Assembly (NCBI RefSeq): GCF_000983115.1
Contig: NZ_CGIH01000053.1
Coordinates: 16,950 to 50,310, forward strand
Reading direction: 5' to 3'
Origin: Syntrophomonas zehnderi OL-4
GTDB taxonomy: Bacteria > Bacillota > Syntrophomonadia > Syntrophomonadales > Syntrophomonadaceae
Length of the DNA stretch: 33,361 bases
The notes under the pieces were generated by a model. That model did no database searches and was not told the DNA's origin. It worked only from the letters and a program-made list of their open reading frames with translations. How positions within the stretch are numbered: position 1 is the first letter of the stretch; the number at the start of each line of letters is the position of its first letter. The position numbers and the translations under genes are program-made. Positions 8,285-15,467 of this stretch are shown one piece after another.

Positions 8285-8309
8285 GGATATGTTTTATTGG
8301 AGGAAGCCG

Positions 8310-8600
8310 ATGCCTTACGTATATATATTGAAATGTCAGGACGATACCTATTATACCGGCTATGCCGTTGATTTAGAGAAACGTTTGGAAGAACATCAAC
8401 AAGGAACGGCCTGCAAATACACCCGCGGACGACGCCCGGTAGAGCTGGTATACTGGGAAAAATATCCAACCAAAAGCGAGGCCCTTAAGCGTGAATACCG
8501 GATTAAACAGCTTAGCAGAACGGCCAAAAAAAACCTAATCGCCAGCCATCTGTCACATAAAATCTGTGGATCGGGAGAGAATAAGGCTAACAATTTATGA
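8310..8600 (+). CDS. GIY-YIG nuclease-superfamily protein (UPF0213/YhbQ type)
   Basis: 96 residues from the ATG at 8310, with GGAGG 6 bases upstream; an in-frame TTG 27 bases earlier is less likely. PYVYILKCQDDTYYTGYAVDLEKRLEEH carries the family signature (YVYIL, YTGY, then the RLEEH helix), followed by ACKYTRGRRPVELVYWE and a Lys/Arg-rich C-terminal region (SEALKREYRIKQLSRTAKKNLI). Small stand-alone GIY-YIG proteins of this type are widespread; a DNA repair or recombination role is proposed for some. The stop lies 15 bases before the next gene's start, so the two probably share a transcript. Confidence 0.9.
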   Translation: MPYVYILKCQDDTYYTGYAVDLEKRLEEHQQGTACKYTRGRRPVELVYWEKYPTKSEALKREYRIKQLSRTAKKNLIASHLSHKICGSGENKANNL

Positions 8601-8615
8601 TTGGGAGGCAGGCAG

Positions 8616-8888
8616 ATGAGGGCTAAAGAAGGTAAAATTATGGCCAAGCAGGATTTTTTAAAAGATGGATTGTACACTAAGGAACAGTACGAGGGTTTAC
8701 TGGTTAGTTCCGATCTGGAACAAGGCTGCTATAATATTGGTGTGCAATTAGACGAAAATACCGTCCTGGTAGTTGACCATTCCAGCGATACGGAAGTAAG
8801 ACAAAAGATCCTTAATTGGTCAGCCCAGATTGAGGATATCAAGGAACAATACAACGTCGATACCAACCTCCAAAACTATACCCGATAA
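8616..8888 (+). CDS. Small protein of unknown function
   Basis: 90 residues from the ATG at 8616, with GGGAGG 6 bases upstream; a second ATG at 8640 with AAGAAGG is also possible. I do not recognise it. The sequence is soluble and acidic, with no transmembrane segment: DGLYTKEQYEGLLVSSDLEQ, then YNIGVQLDENTVLVVDHSSD suggestive of beta strands, then a helical C-terminus (VRQKILNWSAQIEDIKEQYNVD). It directly follows the GIY-YIG gene and precedes a terminator. Confidence 0.65.
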   Translation: MRAKEGKIMAKQDFLKDGLYTKEQYEGLLVSSDLEQGCYNIGVQLDENTVLVVDHSSDTEVRQKILNWSAQIEDIKEQYNVDTNLQNYTR

Positions 8889-8920
8889 AAAGTCATAACG
8901 CATCCACAAGCGTCTTTTAC

Positions 8921-8956
8921 TAAGGAAGGGGGATTAACCTCCTTCCTAGTTTTAAG
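8921..8956 (+). terminator. Intrinsic terminator of the GIY-YIG/small-protein unit
   Basis: CTAAGGAAGG pairs imperfectly with CCTTCCTAG around GGGATTAAC, followed by TTTTAA. Lies immediately before the tRNA promoter. Confidence 0.7.
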
Positions 8957-8957
8957 C

Positions 8958-8986
8958 TTGAATATATCCTGAAACTAAGTTACAAT
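8958..8986 (+). promoter_or_regulatory. Sigma-A-type promoter of the tRNA-Pro gene
   Basis: -35 TTGAAT (8958-8963) and -10 TACAAT (8981-8986) with exactly 17 bases between, placing transcription start a few bases before the tRNA 5' end at 8998. Confidence 0.75.
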
Positions 8987-8997
8987 ATTCTTTGCAT

Positions 8998-9074
8998 CGG
9001 GATGTAGCGCAGCTTGGTAGCGCGTCTGGTTCGGGACCAGAAGGCCGCAGGTTCGAATCCTGTCATCCCGACCA
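8998..9074 (+). tRNA. tRNA-Pro, anticodon CGG
   Basis: 77 bases. The acceptor stem CGGGATG pairs with CATCCCG, followed by discriminator A and an encoded CCA end. The D-arm region is GTAGCGCAGCTTGGTAGCGC. Anticodon stem TCTGG/CCAGA holds the loop TTCGGGA, giving anticodon CGG (codon CCG). The T-arm has GTTCGAATCC. All helices are intact. The only RNA gene here that I can assign without doubt. Confidence 0.97.
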
Positions 9075-9206
9075 TTTTATGACTTAGAAAGCCCAATATA
9101 TTGCAAGTTAGCAGGACGGCTAAAAAATATTAAGAGGTCGATTATAGTTCCGTAAGAATCCTAAGTATCGGGATAGTTTTATATGAATCCAGGCAAGTGA
9201 CACACA

Positions 9207-9236
9207 AAAATAGCGGGTGAAAAGACCCGCTATTTT
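9207..9236. terminator. Hairpin terminator downstream of tRNA-Pro
   Basis: Perfect 12-bp stem AAAATAGCGGGT with its complement around GAAAAG, flanked by A and T runs so it could work in both directions. It is 130 bases after the tRNA. Confidence 0.8.
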
Positions 9237-9251
9237 GTTGCCCCAAGAATA

Positions 9252-9482
9252 TACACATATCTTCACAGTAAACCAGATGATTGGGTACTACGGATAGCTA
9301 ATATATTAAAATAGGGACTGAAGGTCGTGATGCAATACGAACCGCTCTGAAGGAACTTGACCAAAGCGGATACATTGAAAGAAAAGCATATTAGAATGAA
9401 GAAGCAAAAAAACTAGATGGTTGGATCTGGTATATCTAATGAGACACCAACCACTAGTGATACTAAAGAACAGTGGTTGTGA
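9252..9482 (+). pseudogene. Decayed phage/plasmid replication-type winged-helix protein
   Basis: Fragments of one protein remain in shifted frames. From 9252: YTYLHSKPDDWVLRIANILK, then a stop. From 9317: TEGRDAIRTALKELDQSGYI and ERKAY, then a TAG, continuing NEEAKKLDGWIWYI to a TAA. Then, in another frame, NETPTTSDTKEQWL to TGA at 9480-9482. The order SKPDDW ... GRDAI-ALKEL--GYIER ... matches the helix-turn-helix region of replication or regulatory proteins of phages and plasmids (from memory). At least two frame changes and two in-frame stops make it non-functional. Its position just after tRNA-Pro suggests the scar of an integrated element. From here to 9690 I see only a weak hairpin (AAGGTG/CACCTT, 9529-9543). 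Confidence 0.7.
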
Positions 9483-9707
9483 ACAATGTTAGAGTAATAT
9501 CACATAGTTGGCTAAACCGTTTCAATACAAGGTGATACACCTTTTTAAAATCTCATCTTCCCAGTAAACACCAAAGGGATTTAATCTTGAAAGTGTCCCC
9601 CTGTTTGCTTGCAGTTATCGCCATATAAATGATATTGTTTTAGATATGAGTCCTTAAGAACTGATCAATCGAACAACTTAAAGCATTTCAAAATGGAGGC
9701 GATTTTA

Positions 9708-10814
9708 ATGAATACAGTTGAAAAGGCCCTAATGCATGCCCTGTTTGTCCATCTGCATCACAACACTGATAAGGCTATTGATTTTGCCCTGTTTAAACAG
9801 CTGAATCAGAAGGTTGAACAGATCTGGCCGGGGGCTTTGCTGGTAGGGCCTGATGCCAATGATGACGCGGCTGTGGTCAGGATTCCTGATACCGATTGCT
9901 TTATCACTGCGAAAATGGAAAGTCATTGTTCACCTAGTGTTCCGCGGCCTTATGATGCTGCTGCTACCGGAGCCGGCGGGGCAATGCGTGACGTAGTTGC
10001 CATGGGCGCACGCCCCATGTTTTTGTTGGATTTTATCGGTACCCGTCCCCTGGAAGAGGAAGTTATTGTTGGGCCCTGTGGTTTTAAGGACGAATGTACC
10101 TGCGGTAAATGTGAAGTCATGACCAGCCAGGCGAGAATCAACCTGATGTTAAAAGGCATAGCCGATATGTGTGAATCGATGGGGGTATTTGTAGTGGGGG
10201 GAGGTTTTTCAACTTCCTTCAGTGATATTGTCCCGGCCGTGGTCGTTTCAGTAATCGGTAAGCAGGTTACCGATAAGCCTCTTACGAAACCGGCCAAGTC
10301 CTCCGGTGATAGAATAATTATAATTGGGGAAACCGGTACAGATGGCAACGACACCCTGTATAGAGCAGGATTGGTACCGGTTTTGCAGCCGGCGCTGGCC
10401 GACTTTAATGCAGAAAAGGTTACCATGGAGGCCACCCTGGCCGCTTTTAAAACCGGCAAAATTAAAGCCTGTTCAGATCTGGGAGCAGCCGGTATAGGTG
10501 CTGCGGTTTGCGAGTCAGCCCGTTTTGGGGGATTAGGAGCCCGGGTGGAACTCGATAAAGTGCCGGTAAAAACTGATTCTATAAGCCCGGAAGAGGTTTT
10601 TATTTGTGAGACTCAGGCGCGTATGTTGCTGCAGGTTCAGCCGGAGCACGTTGAGGAAGTATTGGAAGCTATCCGTAGTAAAAATGGAGTTGCCGCGGAA
10701 ATAGGCGAGATTACCGACCAGGATTACAGTGTTTTTGCATACCGGGATCAAATCGTTGCCACCATTCCAAACCGGCCTTCACAGGAACAAATGCTGGTTC
10801 TGACCGCTCAATAG
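9708..10814 (+). CDS. PurL-like (AIR/FGAM synthase superfamily) ATP-binding protein with a Cys cluster
   Basis: 368 residues from the ATG at 9708, GGAGG upstream. The PurM/PurL fold is recognisable: NDDAAVV (51-57), FITAKMESHCSPS (65-77), AATGAGGAMRDVVAMGARPM (85-104) and a C-terminal half with GETGTDGND and SDLGAAGIGAAV. It matches the first synthetase half of FGAM synthase PurL but is only half its length, and it departs from PurL in two ways: the conserved THNHPS-type motif reads SHCSPS, and an insertion holds four cysteines (C124, C130, C132, C135; CGFKDECTCGKC). No other purine gene is nearby. It probably uses ATP to activate a substrate, but I cannot name the reaction. It may be a metal- or cluster-binding paralogue. 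Confidence 0.75.
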   Translation: MNTVEKALMHALFVHLHHNTDKAIDFALFKQLNQKVEQIWPGALLVGPDANDDAAVVRIPDTDCFITAKMESHCSPSVPRPYDAAATGAGGAMRDVVAMGARPMFLLDFIGTRPLEEEVIVGPCGFKDECTCGKCEVMTSQARINLMLKGIADMCESMGVFVVGGGFSTSFSDIVPAVVVSVIGKQVTDKPLTKPAKSSGDRIIIIGETGTDGNDTLYRAGLVPVLQPALADFNAEKVTMEATLAAFKTGKIKACSDLGAAGIGAAVCESARFGGLGARVELDKVPVKTDSISPEEVFICETQARMLLQVQPEHVEEVLEAIRSKNGVAAEIGEITDQDYSVFAYRDQIVATIPNRPSQEQMLVLTAQ

Positions 10815-10826
10815 CAAAATATAAAG

Positions 10827-10866
10827 ATGGGCAGGCCAAGAAGTGTCCTTTATCCTGCCCATTTTA
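10827..10866. terminator. Convergent terminator hairpin
   Basis: ATGGGCAGG and CCTGCCCAT (9-bp arms) between the convergent PurL-like and thioesterase genes, followed by TTTTATATTT on the plus strand. Confidence 0.75.
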
Positions 10867-10882
10867 TATTTAATAAGAGATG

Positions 10883-11386
10883 TTACAGATCTATTTTGAC
10901 TGGATCATCCGGAGATAAATTTACTTTCCATTCTTGTACTTCCGGATCAAATTCAGTCATTTCGCCCATCGGTATCTTCCAGTACTTTCCCCACCCGGTG
11001 ACAGCAACCTCTCCATTTTTAAGAAGTATTTCGCCGGTACCTTCAAGTAGTTTACGGGAATCTCGGGAGAGGCGGGCAACTACCCGAAGTTCTTCGTCCA
11101 AGGGGATCGGTTTTTTGTATTTGAGGTTTAATTCTACCGTTACTCCAAATTGTTGGGGATCTTTCATCATAACCAAACGGCCTATGGTTTCATCCAATAT
11201 GGCACCGGCGATTCCGCCGTGCATTCTTTCTGGATAGCTTTGATGTTCATCCCGGGGTTTGAATATTGCTACCAGTTCATTATTCTCCAATTCATAAAAA
11301 GAGGCCTTAAGGCCCAAATCATTTTGTAATCCGCAAACTAGGCATTTTTTACTGTTTTCCTGTTTTCTAACTACCTTGTACTCCAT
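10883..11386 (-). CDS. Hotdog-fold acyl-CoA thioesterase, PaaI family
   Basis: Predicted to hydrolyse acyl-CoA thioesters. 167 residues. The N-terminal CLVCGLQNDLGLKASF is typical of a PaaI subgroup. The hotdog helix carries RMHGGIAGAILDETIGR, with the HGG motif and the acidic residue (Asp in LDE) that positions the catalytic water. VTVELNLKYKKPIPLDEEL and TGEILLKNGEVAVTGWGKYW are the expected strands. AAAAAGGAG lies 6-7 bases before the ATG. The gene appears to be transcribed alone. In a fatty-acid oxidiser it could recycle CoA, but the substrate cannot be read from sequence. Confidence 0.9.
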   Translation of the reverse strand: MEYKVVRKQENSKKCLVCGLQNDLGLKASFYELENNELVAIFKPRDEHQSYPERMHGGIAGAILDETIGRLVMMKDPQQFGVTVELNLKYKKPIPLDEELRVVARLSRDSRKLLEGTGEILLKNGEVAVTGWGKYWKIPMGEMTEFDPEVQEWKVNLSPDDPVKIDL

Positions 11387-11495
11387 ATTAGTCTCCTTTT
11401 TATGACAGTCTCTGGCTGACTCTCCGTTTCATACATTCATTATAATCAAGCAGTTTAATATCGCCAACATGTTCCAGCTCTTATTTTGCCCTTCG

Positions 11496-12530
11496 CTAGA
11501 CCATCAACTGCCTATAAAGAGCGGCATAAGCTGCCAGTTCTTCTTCCAGCCTATAATTGGTTTCTACCAGTCGGCGGGCGGCCAGTCCCATCTTTTTTAA
11601 AACTTCTGGATTACTAATGAATATTTTAGCCGCCTGGCTGAATTCGGTCGCATCGTTTGCGTAAAAACCTTCCTGGCCTGATTGTATAATATTCAGATTG
11701 CCGGGTACTGCAGTCATTATGCAGGGTTTGCCAAGGCTCATGGCTTCCAGAACCGCCTGGGGCTGACCTTCCGCCTGGGATGTGTTGATAACCGCATCCA
11801 CCATTTCTATTAGGCCGCGGGTCTGATTGTGGGCTATTTCACCCAGGTATTTGGCCCAGGGCAGGTTACTGATTCTGGTTCGGATGATCTGGCTGTAGTC
11901 GGGATTGATATCCGCCCCTATTATCAAAAGGCGCAGATGAGGATATTCGCGGTAAACGGGCTCTAATGCATCCAGGGCTAAATCAATATTTTTAACCGGT
12001 CTAAGTCCGCTGGGCAGAAAGAAAATAAAATCATCATTATTATAACCCAACTGCCGACGGTTCCAGTAATTTCCCGCGGGCAGATAGATGCCCTGGGGGA
12101 TGGTAATTAATTTGGGCAATAATTCGGGATGAGACTGTCTGATAACCTCAACAAAATCCCGGTTAAACACAACTATTCGATCGGCCGCCTGCCAGGCTAA
12201 CTCCACGTAGTTTTTTTCGCTTCCATGTATATCATAATTAATATCTGTCCCGGTGGTAGTAAGGATAAAGGGCAGGTCGTTCAAGGCAGGGTACTCTGCC
12301 AGGAGACGGCCTGTATACCGGCCATGAAATGCATGCAGGAGGGCATATTTTTGGTTTTTAAGCCGGTTTTTAAAAAAAAATTCAGCCTGATTTTCCTCCA
12401 GGGAAAGCAAATCTATATTAAAACCACAGTTTTGCAGACCATTTTTCAGGCGGGCGCTGGTCAGGCTGTTACCGCGTTGCTGGCTGTGGAAGGGAGTAAT
12501 CATTAATACTTTCGATTCTGATGCTGACAT
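11496..12530 (-). CDS. Glycosyltransferase family 4 (GT-B fold)
   Basis: About 344 residues from the ATG at 12530. Start uncertain: a longer frame begins at a GTG at 12569 inside the upstream gene, and AAAGGAG is 15 bases before the chosen ATG. N-terminal VLMITPFHSQQRGNS corresponds to the acceptor domain. The C-terminal donor domain has FFLPSGLRPVKNIDLALDAL and the E-X7-E motif EGQPQAVLEAMSLGKPCI, with a retaining GT4 pattern. It is downstream of, and nearly overlaps, a PIG-L deacetylase gene. That pairing resembles bacillithiol- or mycothiol-type pathways (GT4 adds GlcNAc, PIG-L removes acetyl), but the N-terminus does not look like BshA and the acceptor is unknown. Confidence 0.85.
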   Translation of the reverse strand: MSASESKVLMITPFHSQQRGNSLTSARLKNGLQNCGFNIDLLSLEENQAEFFFKNRLKNQKYALLHAFHGRYTGRLLAEYPALNDLPFILTTTGTDINYDIHGSEKNYVELAWQAADRIVVFNRDFVEVIRQSHPELLPKLITIPQGIYLPAGNYWNRRQLGYNNDDFIFFLPSGLRPVKNIDLALDALEPVYREYPHLRLLIIGADINPDYSQIIRTRISNLPWAKYLGEIAHNQTRGLIEMVDAVINTSQAEGQPQAVLEAMSLGKPCIMTAVPGNLNIIQSGQEGFYANDATEFSQAAKIFISNPEVLKKMGLAARRLVETNYRLEEELAAYAALYRQLMV

Positions 12531-12558
12531 AAAGGCTGAATTCAACTCCTTTAAGGGT

Positions 12559-13230
12559 CTAAAAATCACCGGGTTGAGCTTTGATTACCTGGAAACACTC
12601 ACAGTATTGTCCCACATTATTCATGACCGCTCGATACCGGTTTAATCCTTTAACAGCGTCATCATAGGCGGTGTCTTTTATTTGGGACTGATGTTTACGC
12701 AAGGCAGCCAATTTTATCTCCATAAAATCAGTGATATCTTCTGTCCAATGATAAGTTTGCAGGGGTGTCCATACCTCATAGCCTAGTATAGTGCCGGTTG
12801 ACCAGGTATTATTACCACAGTTTTGAAACCAGGGACCGGCTGCTTTTTTAGCGGCCTCGCTTACTAATTGGTAGGTCATCTGGTGATCCCTTACTGATTC
12901 CAGCGCATGGGGCAGGTAAATTTGAGTGGGCTTTCTGTCGCGGATGAGCTTGATCAAACACTCCAAATATCCCGGCTGAAAAGAAATATATCCATCCGGA
13001 AAGCGAAGAAAAACAAGATCTGTAACCCCTAATACAGCAGAGGCCTGTCGAGCCTCTGCTTCTCTTCTAAGGATAAGATCGGCCGGGGGGTACACAAGGC
13101 TGCCGGCTTCGCCGGAAGATAGATATACGATGGCAACTGAATCTCCTTTATGACTATGTTTGGCTATAGTTCCCCCGCAGGCGATAACATCATCATCGGG
13201 ATGGGGCGCAAAAACCAATACCCGCTCCAT
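12559..13230 (-). CDS. PIG-L/LmbE family N-deacetylase
   Basis: 223 residues from the ATG at 13230, with AGGAGGG 5 bases upstream; an in-frame start 42 bases earlier lacks such a site. The zinc and catalytic motif is FAPHPDDDVIACGGT (His 10, Asp 12, Asp 13), followed by the usual LSSGEAGS and RREAEARQASAVLGV. The later metal-ligand histidine is probably in SVRDHQMTYQLV. The family removes acetyl groups from GlcNAc-linked substrates. It precedes the glycosyltransferase in the same transcript, so the two likely act on one glycoconjugate or sugar-linked metabolite. A possible promoter is listed separately. Confidence 0.88.
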   Translation of the reverse strand: MERVLVFAPHPDDDVIACGGTIAKHSHKGDSVAIVYLSSGEAGSLVYPPADLILRREAEARQASAVLGVTDLVFLRFPDGYISFQPGYLECLIKLIRDRKPTQIYLPHALESVRDHQMTYQLVSEAAKKAAGPWFQNCGNNTWSTGTILGYEVWTPLQTYHWTEDITDFMEIKLAALRKHQSQIKDTAYDDAVKGLNRYRAVMNNVGQYCECFQVIKAQPGDF

Positions 13231-13275
13231 TCTAACCCTCCTGATACTGTAATTATGTATATTTTGCTTCATATT

Positions 13276-13305
13276 AGTATAAGGTAAAGTATCTATAAAT
13301 GTTAA
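13276..13305 (-). promoter_or_regulatory. Possible promoter of the PIG-L/glycosyltransferase pair
   Basis: On the minus strand -35 TTAACA (13305-13300) and -10 TATACT (13281-13276) with 18 bases between, about 45 bases before the deacetylase ATG. Confidence 0.45.
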
Positions 13306-13428
13306 GTATTAAAGTAGTGTTAAAGATTTCGTCGTCAAACCGTTTTCATAATATCATGGTATCTGCCCAGGTGGAAACGTATTTAACAACAATATCTTAA
13401 GATGGATTTTTTCATATAAAGTATTTAC

Positions 13429-13454
13429 TATTTTAATTACATTAATGGTATAAT
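13429..13454 (+). promoter_or_regulatory. Extended -10 promoter of the crotonase-fold gene
   Basis: TGGTATAAT with the -10 hexamer at 13449-13454. The -35 region (TTTACT/TACTAT) is weak, as is common with an extended -10. The gene starts about 48 bases downstream. Confidence 0.5.
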
Positions 13455-13501
13455 ATGGTACAAAACCCATAAGATAATTAAGACAAAGGAGAGTGCATAT
13501 T

Positions 13502-14287
13502 ATGAAATGGGAGACAGTTAATCTGGATATAATGGAAAACGGTGTGGCCATTCTGACGTTTAACCGCCCGGAATTTCTAAATTCTGTAAATTGGCAGTTT
13601 TGTCAGGATGTGCCGGCGGCCTGTAGGGTTGTCAGCAGCAGGGACGACATAAAAGTTTTGATAATAACCGGGGCCGGGGCCGGATGGTCTAGTGGAGGAG
13701 ATATAGCTACACTTTTTGGTATGCAGGATCCGGTCGATGCCAAAGAAACGTATGATTTTTCCACAGGCATTGTCAATGCCATCTATGAACTAGAAAAACC
13801 GGTAATTGCCGCTGTTAATGGGGCGGTAGCAGGGGCTTCTCTGGCATCATGTATGGCCTGTGATCTCATAGTCGCCTCCGAAAAGGCACGTTTCGCCTTT
13901 TCTTTTATCCAGATTGGGTTTTGCCCAGATAGCGGTACTTCATATTTTCTGACTCAGAAGTTGGGTTACCATAAAGCCGCGGAAATATTATGGTTCGGAA
14001 AAATGCTTAAAGCCGATGAAGCTTACCAGTTAGGCCTGGTAAACCAAGTAGTATCCCCTGAAAACCTGTTGGAGGAAACTATTAAAATGGCTGAAAAGCT
14101 TGCTAAGGCTCCACTTTTAGCCATCGGATTGGACAAGAAACTTTTGCGGGCGGCATTAAAAAATGATTTTTACCAGCAGGCCGAATTGGAAGCCATGTAC
14201 CAGGTATTAACCTGGTCCTCGGAGGATTTCAAAGAAGGCTGCGCTGCTTTTCAAGAAAAGCGCGCTCCGGTTTTTAAAGGAAGATAG
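13502..14287 (+). CDS. Enoyl-CoA hydratase/isomerase (crotonase) family protein
   Basis: 261 residues from the ATG at 13502, with AAAGGAG 10 bases upstream. Crotonase-fold landmarks: ILTFNRPEFLNSVN at the N-terminus, the first oxyanion-hole segment GAGAGWSSGGDIATL (57-71) and the second AAVNGAVAGASLA (103-115). At the usual hydratase glutamate (PEI-L-G) it has FIQIG, so that catalytic Glu is missing, while PDSGTS (Asp 143) matches the acidic residue of PaaG-like delta3-delta2-enoyl-CoA isomerases. An isomerase or hydrolase activity on a CoA thioester is therefore more likely than simple hydration. It stands alone, not within a beta-oxidation operon. Confidence 0.87.
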   Translation: MKWETVNLDIMENGVAILTFNRPEFLNSVNWQFCQDVPAACRVVSSRDDIKVLIITGAGAGWSSGGDIATLFGMQDPVDAKETYDFSTGIVNAIYELEKPVIAAVNGAVAGASLASCMACDLIVASEKARFAFSFIQIGFCPDSGTSYFLTQKLGYHKAAEILWFGKMLKADEAYQLGLVNQVVSPENLLEETIKMAEKLAKAPLLAIGLDKKLLRAALKNDFYQQAELEAMYQVLTWSSEDFKEGCAAFQEKRAPVFKGR

Positions 14288-14335
14288 ATTTTGGCTTGAA
14301 AGTGATGAATGATCCTTTCCTGATATTCAAAGTGA

Positions 14336-14364
14336 ACAAAAAAGAGAGCCCTGAGGGAGGGCTC
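14336..14364 (-). terminator. Intrinsic terminator, minus strand, distal end of the orphan RNA unit
   Basis: GAGCCCT/AGGGCTC stem (14346-14364) followed on the minus strand by a run of Ts (14343-14336). A 19-codon minus-strand frame (14422-14363, MMLASKMTLSSIQSQSFSL) ends in the stem. It begins after GGCGG, but I do not count it as a gene. Confidence 0.65.
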
Positions 14365-14452
14365 ACAAAGAAAAAGATTGGGATTGGATACTAGAAAGAG
14401 TCATCTTACTAGCCAACATCATCCGCCAGGGTAGCTTTTACAGCAAAATACT

Positions 14453-14490
14453 GAAAATAAAAAGCCAGACCCTGCGTACAGAGGTCTGGC
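14453..14490 (-). terminator. Intrinsic terminator of the candidate structured RNA
   Basis: 8-bp perfect stem GCCAGACC/GGTCTGGC (14490-14483 with 14471-14464), followed on the minus strand by TTTTTATTTT. Confidence 0.85.
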
Positions 14491-14650
14491 ATAAAAGGCT
14501 GTACCACAATAAAGCCTTTACAGCTCGCTCCTTTCCGCATGGGAGGCGTAACCGTTTCCAGTTGCACCCTATCGGTCGTAAAACCATGGTTTAAGCTTTA
14601 GGTCTTAAGACTCGGAGACTGAAGACTATTTGAGTTGACTAATTCCAGTT
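14453..14650 (-). ncRNA. Candidate structured non-coding RNA or orphan riboswitch
   Basis: An independent minus-strand unit with a good promoter and terminator but no protein gene. Visible structure in order: CTCCGAG near the 5' part; a hairpin GGTG-c-AACTG, GAAA tetraloop, CGGTT-a-CGCC; then TCC/GGAG pairing around CATGCGGAAA; then a 7-bp hairpin AAAGGCT/AGCCTTT; then the terminator stem. The CTCCGAG and GCCTCCC words faintly recall the Moco (molybdenum/tungsten cofactor) RNA, and the neighbouring operon imports tungstate, but I cannot confirm the class. The T-box reading was tested and dropped. No gene follows on this strand before the convergent crotonase gene. Confidence 0.45.
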
Positions 14651-14656
14651 ATATAA

Positions 14657-14685
14657 ATTGTAAACCGTGCTGACAAATACTGCAA
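14657..14685 (-). promoter_or_regulatory. Sigma-A-type promoter of the candidate structured RNA
   Basis: -35 TTGCAG (14685-14680) and -10 TACAAT (14662-14657) with exactly 17 bases between, on the minus strand, downstream of the tupC stop. Confidence 0.65.
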
Positions 14686-14735
14686 GCGAAATCTTTAACA
14701 AGATAAATGGGCCGTCGGTTCTGCCTCGTTTAATT

Positions 14736-15467
14736 TTAAAAGACGGTTTCTCCCCGCAGAAAGGCAGCCGTGCGCAGATCCTGGGGTTTAGTAAATAAAT
14801 CCTGACCTCCTTGTTCGATTATATGTCCTTCGTGAATAAAGATAACCTCATCAGCTAATCGTTTCGCTTGGAAAAGGTTGTGTGTTACCATGATAATTGT
14901 GATATCTTGATCTTTATTAATGTTTTTAATCTGTTTTTCTATTTCAGCGGCACTGGATATATCTATATTAGAGGTAGGTTCATCCAAGAACAGAATCCGC
15001 GGCTTTATGGCTACGGCTCTGGCAATAGCTACTTTTTGGCGCTCACCTCCTGATAAGGTGTGGGCGTCAGCGGCGCGGTAAGCCGACATGCCTACCATCT
15101 CCAGCGCTTCGGCTACCCGGTTTTGCACTGCCTTTTCGGATATTTTGCGCACTCCAAGCCCATAGGCAACGTTATAGTCAACCGTACCCTGAAACATGAA
15201 GGAGGTTTGCGTAACCATGGACATTTGCCGGCGCAGTCTTAAAAGTTGTTGTTTTTGCCATTTGACCGTTTCGCCCAGCACTTCCAAATAACCTGCATCA
15301 TTTACCAGTAATAAGGCCATAATTCTAAGCAAAGTACTTTTACCGGAGCCATTTGGACCTATTACTGTAGTTATTTTGCCACCTTTTACAGCCAGTTGAT
15401 CGACATCTAGAACGACACGTTCGCCATAGCGTTTAATTACTTTATGTAATTTTAATGGTGTTGTCAT
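14736..15467 (-). CDS. tupC: Tungstate ABC transporter, ATP-binding protein TupC
   Basis: Energises tungstate import. 243 residues. Walker A GPNGSGKST (37-45), signature LSGGERQKVAIARA, Walker B ILFLDEPTS, and the H-loop VTHNLFQAKRL are all intact. The start ATG lies inside the end of tupB (26-base overlap), so translation is probably coupled. There is no C-terminal molybdate-binding (TOBE) domain, which fits TupC rather than ModC. The membership rests on the TupA neighbour. The product would complete the TupABC importer serving tungsten enzymes such as formate dehydrogenase or aldehyde oxidoreductase. Confidence 0.9.
   Translation of the reverse strand: MTTPLKLHKVIKRYGERVVLDVDQLAVKGGKITTVIGPNGSGKSTLLRIMALLLVNDAGYLEVLGETVKWQKQQLLRLRRQMSMVTQTSFMFQGTVDYNVAYGLGVRKISEKAVQNRVAEALEMVGMSAYRAADAHTLSGGERQKVAIARAVAIKPRILFLDEPTSNIDISSAAEIEKQIKNINKDQDITIIMVTHNLFQAKRLADEVIFIHEGHIIEQGGQDLFTKPQDLRTAAFLRGETVF

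Noticed and set aside
9529-9546. AAGGTG/CACCTT hairpin followed by Ts as a terminator
   Set aside because: Only 6 bp and no gene in the right position to need it.
11496-12530. BshA (bacillithiol glycosyltransferase)
   Set aside because: The N-terminus lacks the BshA pattern; only general GT4 motifs are present.
14363-14422. 19-codon frame after the orphan RNA terminator
   Set aside because: Weak ribosome site and its end overlaps a terminator stem; kept only as context for the RNA finding.
14453-14520. T-box leader (GTGGTACAGCC resembles GGGTGGNACCGCG)
   Set aside because: That word sits in the loop of a 7-bp hairpin, and no amino-acid or tRNA-synthetase gene follows.
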